Source: Bacillota bacterium
GTDB lineage: Bacteria; Bacillota; Clostridia; Clostridiales; Clostridiaceae
Length of the DNA stretch: 10,560 bases
NCBI GenBank assembly: GCA_023451395.1
Contig: JAEXZL010000046.1
Span: 1 to 10,560, forward strand
Direction: 5' to 3'
Under the pieces are notes generated by a model that saw only the letters and a list, made by a program, of their open reading frames with translations, had not been told where the DNA came from and did no database searches. Numbering within the stretch: the first letter of the stretch is position 1; each line of letters opens with the position of its first letter. Made by a program: the position numbers and the translations under genes. This document shows positions 7,427 to 10,560 of this stretch, one piece after another.

Positions 7427-8102
7427 ATTCGTATTTCCCCCTTTTCTCATCCCTAACGATAGTCCCTTTTTCAATAGCTATAACTCTTTTTTTCATCATA
7501 TCAACAATATCCTTTGCATGGGTAGCCATTAATATGGTAGTACCTGCCTTGTTAATATCATCTAAAAGAGCCATGATTTCTTTAGCAGTTTCAGGGTCAA
7601 GATTACCGGTAGGCTCATCGGCAATTAGCAGTGTAGGATTATTAACTATAGCCCTAGCTAATGATATTCTCTGCTGCTCACCGCCGGATAGCTCATGGGG
7701 AAAGACCTTATATTTATCAGATAAGCCTACTAGAGACAGCACAGTAGGAACCCTCTTTCGTATTTCTCTTGTGGAAGCCCCTACTACCCTCATTGCAAAG
7801 GCTACATTTTCATAAACGCTTAGATTTGGTATAAGCCTAAAATCCTGGAATACCATTCCTACCTTTCTTCTGTAATAAGGTATTTGATTCCTCTTTATTG
7901 TAGAAAGGTCTATTCCATTGTTGATAATATTACCTGATGTAGGTTCTACTTCTTTTAGAAGCATCTTGATGAAGGTAGATTTACCTGCACCACTTGGTCC
8001 TACAAGGAATACAAACTCTCCTCGCTCTATCTTTATACTAACATTTCTCAGAGCGTGGACGTTATTGTTATATATTTTACTTATGTTTTTGAATTCAATC
8101 AT
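7416..8102 (-). CDS. ftsE: Cell division ABC transporter ATP-binding protein FtsE
   Basis: A 228-residue ABC ATPase with all motifs in place: Walker A GPSGAGKS (35-42), Q-loop Gln86 in VFQDFRL, signature LSGGEQQR (138-145), Walker B LLIADEP with catalytic Glu163, D-loop GNLD (166-169) and switch His195. The opening MIEFKNISKIYNNNVHAL and the size are characteristic of FtsE. It binds the cytoplasmic face of FtsX and powers the complex that controls wall hydrolases at the septum or side wall. It is the first gene behind a strong promoter (8150-8177). Its ATG is preceded by AAGGGG about eight bases upstream. Its end overlaps ftsX by 11 bases, consistent with coupled translation of the two subunits. 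Confidence 0.97.
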   Translation of the reverse strand: MIEFKNISKIYNNNVHALRNVSIKIERGEFVFLVGPSGAGKSTFIKMLLKEVEPTSGNIINNGIDLSTIKRNQIPYYRRKVGMVFQDFRLIPNLSVYENVAFAMRVVGASTREIRKRVPTVLSLVGLSDKYKVFPHELSGGEQQRISLARAIVNNPTLLIADEPTGNLDPETAKEIMALLDDINKAGTTILMATHAKDIVDMMKKRVIAIEKGTIVRDEKRGKYEYEV

Positions 8103-8149
8103 CCTGACAACCCCTTACTTAAATTCACATATATTTTTCACACAAAGAT

Positions 8150-8177
8150 ATTATAACATAAACCTATTGTCTGTAAA
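8150..8177 (-). promoter_or_regulatory. Strong extended -10 sigma-A promoter of ftsEX
   Basis: On the minus strand TTTACA (8172-8177, one mismatch from TTGACA) is followed after 16 bases by a perfect TATAAT (8150-8155), preceded by the extended TG one base away. Transcription would start near 8143, leaving a leader of about 40 bases before the ftsE ATG. Confidence 0.7.
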
Positions 8178-8317
8178 ATTTCTAACTTGTCAGTATTATG
8201 ATTAAAATATCTCATTTTGACTAAAAAATATCCATTATTTCCATCAAATTATAATTTTTTTGGGAAAAAGCACTTATAAAGGTTCAAATTTACATATTAT
8301 TAATGTTTAATTCAATT

Positions 8318-8340
8318 ATTGTTAATTAAATATTAACAAT
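8318..8340. repeat. AT-rich inverted repeat after the second yitT gene
   Basis: Perfect 9-bp arms, ATTGTTAAT (8318-8326) and ATTAACAAT (8332-8340), separated by five bases. It begins at the last base of the yitT stop codon. As RNA it is weak and lacks a clean T run, so termination is doubtful. As DNA it has the two-fold symmetry of a regulator binding site. The rest of the 8103-8317 gap holds the ftsE promoter and otherwise plain A/T-rich sequence. Confidence 0.4.
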
Positions 8341-9185
8341 CAGGCAAGAGGTTTAAAGCCCTCCCCCAGCACATCATAGGCTTCACTGATAGTAATAAAG
8401 GCTCTTGGGTCTATCTCCTTAATATAAGTCTTTAGCTTTATGAATTCAGTCCTCCCTACAACGGCATAAATGAGGTTAGTATTGTTTTTAGTGTAGCCCC
8501 CTCGGCCTTGGAAAATTGTACAGCCTCTTTCTAAATTGTTTATTATGTATCCTAAAATCTCCTCCCATCTTTCACTGATTATGATAACTTCTTTGACAGA
8601 ATTAAAACCATCAATAATACGATCTATGGCAAATCCATTCATCATAACTGATAATAAGGAGTATAGACCTATATCAATTCCAAAGGTTATAGCTCCTAAG
8701 AGGGTTACGATAAAATCTACTGAAAGAAGTGATTTTCCAATATCTATATCAAAGTACTTGTTTAATATTTTTGCTATTATATCTGTTCCTCCAGTAGAAG
8801 CATTAGCATTGAATACCAAAGCCATTCCCACTGAGGATATAAGGGTACCAAAGATAGCTGCTAGCATCAGCTCCTCTGTAACTGCTCTTGGATTAAAAAA
8901 ATTCTCAATAATCCACATAATTGCTGATAAAGCAAAGGAGGCATATATGCTCTTACCTCCAAAACCTCCTCCTATGAAGATAAATGCTACCACAAAGAGC
9001 AAAAGATTCATAATAAAAACAAGTATTCCAGTTTCAATAAAAGGTATGTAATGATTTATTACAATGGCAAAGCCTGTCACCCCTCCTGCCGCAAGGTTAT
9101 TTGGTATAAAGAAATACTCAACACTTAAAGCTACCAGTAGAATTCCAATAGTTATAAACCCATAATCTTTAATTTTTTTTACCAT
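8340..9185 (-). CDS. YitT family membrane protein (second of a tandem pair)
   Basis: A 281-residue protein with about five to six membrane segments in residues 8-195 and a cytoplasmic C-terminal DUF2179 domain (about 220-277). Family marks include NNLAAGGVTGFAIVINHYIP near the N-terminus, STGGTDIIAKI (130-140), GLYSLLSV (173-180) and GCTIFQGRGGYT (221-232), which opens the DUF2179 domain. Members such as B. subtilis YitT and YvjA are conserved in Firmicutes, but transport substrate or function is not established. It is about 53% identical, without gaps, to the protein encoded just upstream (by my residue-by-residue count), so the two arose by duplication. The ATG has GGAGG seven bases upstream. 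It is separated from its paralogue by 142 bases that can fold, and from ftsE by a promoter. I recall a YitT-type gene near ftsEX in B. subtilis as well. Confidence 0.92.
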   Translation of the reverse strand: MVKKIKDYGFITIGILLVALSVEYFFIPNNLAAGGVTGFAIVINHYIPFIETGILVFIMNLLLFVVAFIFIGGGFGGKSIYASFALSAIMWIIENFFNPRAVTEELMLAAIFGTLISSVGMALVFNANASTGGTDIIAKILNKYFDIDIGKSLLSVDFIVTLLGAITFGIDIGLYSLLSVMMNGFAIDRIIDGFNSVKEVIIISERWEEILGYIINNLERGCTIFQGRGGYTKNNTNLIYAVVGRTEFIKLKTYIKEIDPRAFITISEAYDVLGEGFKPLA

Positions 9186-9187
9186 GG

Positions 9188-9274
9188 CTATACCTCCGCT
9201 TCATTATTTAAAGCTTTACATAGTACACCAAAGGTGGGAGCCTTATCTATTATAAATAAGACTCCAAGCTCCAT
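9188..9274 (-). other. Possible short open frame between the two yitT genes (28 codons from ATG)
   Basis: From ATG 9274 the frame reads MELGVLFIIDKAPTFGVL and ends in a TAG (9188-9190) two bases before the ATG of the next yitT gene, overlapping its Shine-Dalgarno region. The same frame is open upstream to 9331 (47 codons), including a GTG at 9304. No good ribosome site precedes either start, and I do not recognise the sequence. It could be a leader peptide, a remnant of a lost gene, or chance. Confidence 0.2.
9226..9265 (-). other. Two abutting hairpins in the leader of the second yitT gene
   Basis: A 10-bp stem pairs 9237-9246 with 9256-9265 (one G-U pair as minus-strand RNA, 9-base loop). 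Directly next to it CACC (9226-9229) pairs with GGTG (9233-9236) around three bases. A competing stem is possible because GGAGC at 9268-9272 can also pair with GCTCC at 9237-9241. No T run follows, so this is not a standard terminator; a regulatory or processing element is possible. Confidence 0.4.
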
Positions 9275-9327
9275 TTTTACTTTGCTATAAAGATATTCTA
9301 TCACAGGAATATATAAATTATCACCGA

Positions 9328-10173
9328 CTAGTTAATATTATTAAAGCCTTCACCCATAACCTCATGTGCCTCATTAACAGTGACAAAGGCCTTAGGATCA
9401 ATTGTTCTTATATATTTTTTAAGCCTTATAAGCTCTCCGGTACCTAAAACGCAATAAATAACCTTGGTATCTGATCCGGTGTAGCCACCTTCACCCTTTA
9501 ATAAGGTGCAGCCTCTATCCATATCCTCTGTGATGTACTTTTTAATTTCCATTAACCTGGTGCTCATTATCATAACCTCTCTACAGGAATTAAGTCCCGA
9601 AATTACTCTATTTATCACTGTTCCAGTTAATACAACGGAAACCATAGAGTAAAGCCCTCTATTAAGACCAAAGGTTATAGCACCTGCAATTACAACTACT
9701 AAATCCACTAGCTGCATTGATAGGCCCATATTTAATCCAAAAAACTTATTAATTATTTTTGCTACAATATCTGTTCCTCCACTGGAGGCATTCTGAGAAA
9801 ATATCACTGCTAGGCCTGCTCCTAAAATTGAAGCTCCATAAAGAGTTGCAAGCATTAAATCCTCTGTTAAGGGAAAAGGATTTAAAAATTCTTCTATAAA
9901 CCACATAGTCACGGATAATCCAAAAGCTCCATAAAGAGTTTTTGCACCAAAGGCACTTCCTAAAAATATAAACCCAACAATAAATAGCAAAAGATTTAAA
10001 ATTATCATATTAATACCTGTAGAAAGAACTGGTATGTAGTGATTTATAACCAAAGATATTCCAGTTACTCCTCCTGAGGCTAAATCATTAGGAAGAAAAA
10101 AGTATTCTGCTGAAAAGGCTATAAGTATAAAGCCTAAGGTAATAAAAAAATATTCCTTAATAGTATTCTTCAT
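9328..10173 (-). CDS. YitT family membrane protein (first of a tandem pair)
   Basis: A 281-residue paralogue of the next gene with the same layout: membrane segments across residues 6-195, then a DUF2179 domain (about 220-277). Conserved marks include NDLASGGVTGISLVINHYIP, SSGGTDIVAKI (130-140), GLYSMVSV (173-180) and GCTLLKGEGGYT (221-232). The pair aligns end to end with no gap and differs mostly by conservative changes, with most divergence in the membrane segments near 110-125 and 141-165. That pattern suggests an old duplication with both copies kept under selection. Function is unknown; YitT proteins are generally annotated as membrane proteins of unknown substrate. AGAGAGG lies seven bases before the ATG. 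It follows the mazF terminator by about 40 bases, where I could not find a convincing promoter. Confidence 0.92.
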   Translation of the reverse strand: MKNTIKEYFFITLGFILIAFSAEYFFLPNDLASGGVTGISLVINHYIPVLSTGINMIILNLLLFIVGFIFLGSAFGAKTLYGAFGLSVTMWFIEEFLNPFPLTEDLMLATLYGASILGAGLAVIFSQNASSGGTDIVAKIINKFFGLNMGLSMQLVDLVVVIAGAITFGLNRGLYSMVSVVLTGTVINRVISGLNSCREVMIMSTRLMEIKKYITEDMDRGCTLLKGEGGYTGSDTKVIYCVLGTGELIRLKKYIRTIDPKAFVTVNEAHEVMGEGFNNIN

Positions 10174-10210
10174 TTGTATACCTCTCTTATGTTTAATTTA
10201 AGAATAATCA

Positions 10211-10235
10211 AGAAAAAAATCGCCGAAGCGATTTT
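10211..10235 (-). terminator. Rho-independent terminator after mazF
   Basis: Perfect 8-bp stem, AAAATCGC (10216-10223) with GCGATTTT (10228-10235), closed on the minus strand by a C(TTCG)G loop, the very stable UUCG tetraloop. It is followed by seven T on the minus strand (10213-10219 complement). The stem begins inside the mazF stop codon (10234-10236). Confidence 0.93.
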
Positions 10236-10560
10236 AGTATAACCCAATACTGATTAGCAATGCTTTATCTACCTTTTCCATATCATTATCTGTCATATGG
10301 CCGATTTTTTCCTTAAGTCGTTTCTTATCTAAGGTTCTAACTTGTTCTAAAAGCACCACAGAATCCTTATTAAGTCCATACTCCTCTGAGGAAATCTCCA
10401 CATGCGTAGGTAGCTTTGCCTTATTAATTTGAGAGGTTATCGCTGCTACAATAACCGTAGGGCTGTATTTGTTACCTATATCATTTTGTATAATGATAAC
10501 AGGTCTTATGCCACCCTGCTCTGAACCTATAACAGGACTCAGATCAGCATAAAATATATC
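10234..10560 (-). CDS. ndoA: Type II toxin MazF/NdoA (PemK family) mRNA endoribonuclease, N-terminus cut by the window edge
   Basis: The 108 visible codons begin DIFYADLSPVIGSEQGG and end LLISIGLY, lacking only about six to eight N-terminal residues. The match to B. subtilis NdoA (EndoA/MazF) is strong: GSEQGGIRPVIIIQNDIGN, SPTVIVAAITSQI, KAKLPTHVEI and SVVLLEQVRTLDK. The catalytic Arg of GGIRP and Thr of AAITS (visible residues 19 and 42, expected 25 and 48 in full numbering) are both present, so the toxin should be active. Members of this group cut single-stranded mRNA at UACAU-type sites and are held in check by a small antitoxin encoded just upstream, commonly after alr. That region lies outside the window. 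The gene ends in a strong terminator, so the toxin is the last gene of its unit. Confidence 0.96.
   Translation of the reverse strand, partial: DIFYADLSPVIGSEQGGIRPVIIIQNDIGNKYSPTVIVAAITSQINKAKLPTHVEISSEEYGLNKDSVVLLEQVRTLDKKRLKEKIGHMTDNDMEKVDKALLISIGLY

Noticed and set aside
7427..7474. Upstream ATG extending FtsX by 16 residues
   Set aside because: The extra residues lie within ftsE and do not resemble FtsX, and the shorter start gives the usual family length.
8536..9051. Plus-strand open frame of 171 codons opposite a yitT gene
   Set aside because: It is antisense to a well-supported conserved gene, reads as low-complexity Ile/Lys/Ser/Pro sequence, and has no family resemblance. Shorter plus-strand frames opposite ftsE, ftsX, the peptidase and the lipoprotein were dropped for the same reason.
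9308..9335. Candidate promoter for the second yitT gene (TTAACT, 16 bases, TATATT)
   Set aside because: The -35 match is poor and it overlaps the previous stop codon in A/T-rich sequence, so it cannot be told from chance.
10174..10210. Promoter for the first yitT gene
   Set aside because: TTGATT is present but no acceptable -10 lies at 16 to 18 bases. Transcription may read through from mazF or use a promoter I cannot see.
10234..10560. Complete toxin-antitoxin locus as a mobile or defence island
   Set aside because: The MazF/NdoA type here is the chromosomal, housekeeping form of Firmicutes, the antitoxin is outside the window, and no mobility genes are nearby.

Overview
The window is low-GC, A/T-rich DNA in which every convincing gene lies on the minus strand and is preceded by a purine-rich Shine-Dalgarno sequence. 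Gene content (FtsEX, an S41 peptidase and a PDZ membrane protein in series, NdoA/MazF, MurQ, tandem YitT proteins) points to a Firmicute, most likely a Clostridium-like anaerobe. This is inferred from gene families and base composition; no marker gene is present.

Read in the direction of transcription (right to left), the window begins with the C-terminal 108 codons of a MazF/NdoA mRNA endoribonuclease (10234-10560). It is closed by a UUCG-loop terminator. Two tandem YitT-family membrane proteins follow (10173-9328 and 9185-8340), separated by a 142-base gap that can fold into two abutting hairpins and is also open as a short reading frame. A strong extended -10 promoter (8150-8177) then drives ftsE and ftsX, which overlap. 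After a GC-rich hairpin in the 143-base gap come an S41 carboxyl-terminal processing peptidase (6392-5142) and a polytopic PDZ protein resembling MinJ (5128-3845), ending in a clear terminator. I recall a similar grouping (ftsE, ftsX, ctpB, minJ, and a YitT protein) in Bacillus subtilis, so this looks like a conserved cell-envelope and division neighbourhood.

The third unit, from its own promoter (3763-3791) to a terminator (386-412), is the most interesting part. It holds a VTC-domain protein of the polyphosphate-polymerase type, a DUF4956 membrane protein, and a large lipoprotein with an Asp/Gly-repeat beta-helix of the Cthe_2159 type. The genes overlap or nearly abut, so they are probably made together. 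The layout suggests a cytoplasmic catalytic subunit, a membrane partner and an exported surface binding protein. The families are known but, as far as I know, their joint function is not established. The window ends inside murQ (MurNAc-6-phosphate etherase), which starts a new unit behind its own likely promoter.

No rRNA, tRNA, CRISPR array, insertion sequence or phage gene was seen, and no gene-free stretch exceeds 300 bases. The longest gaps are 8103-8339 (ftsE promoter and an AT palindrome), 239-412 (terminator and murQ promoter), 6393-6535 and 9186-9327.
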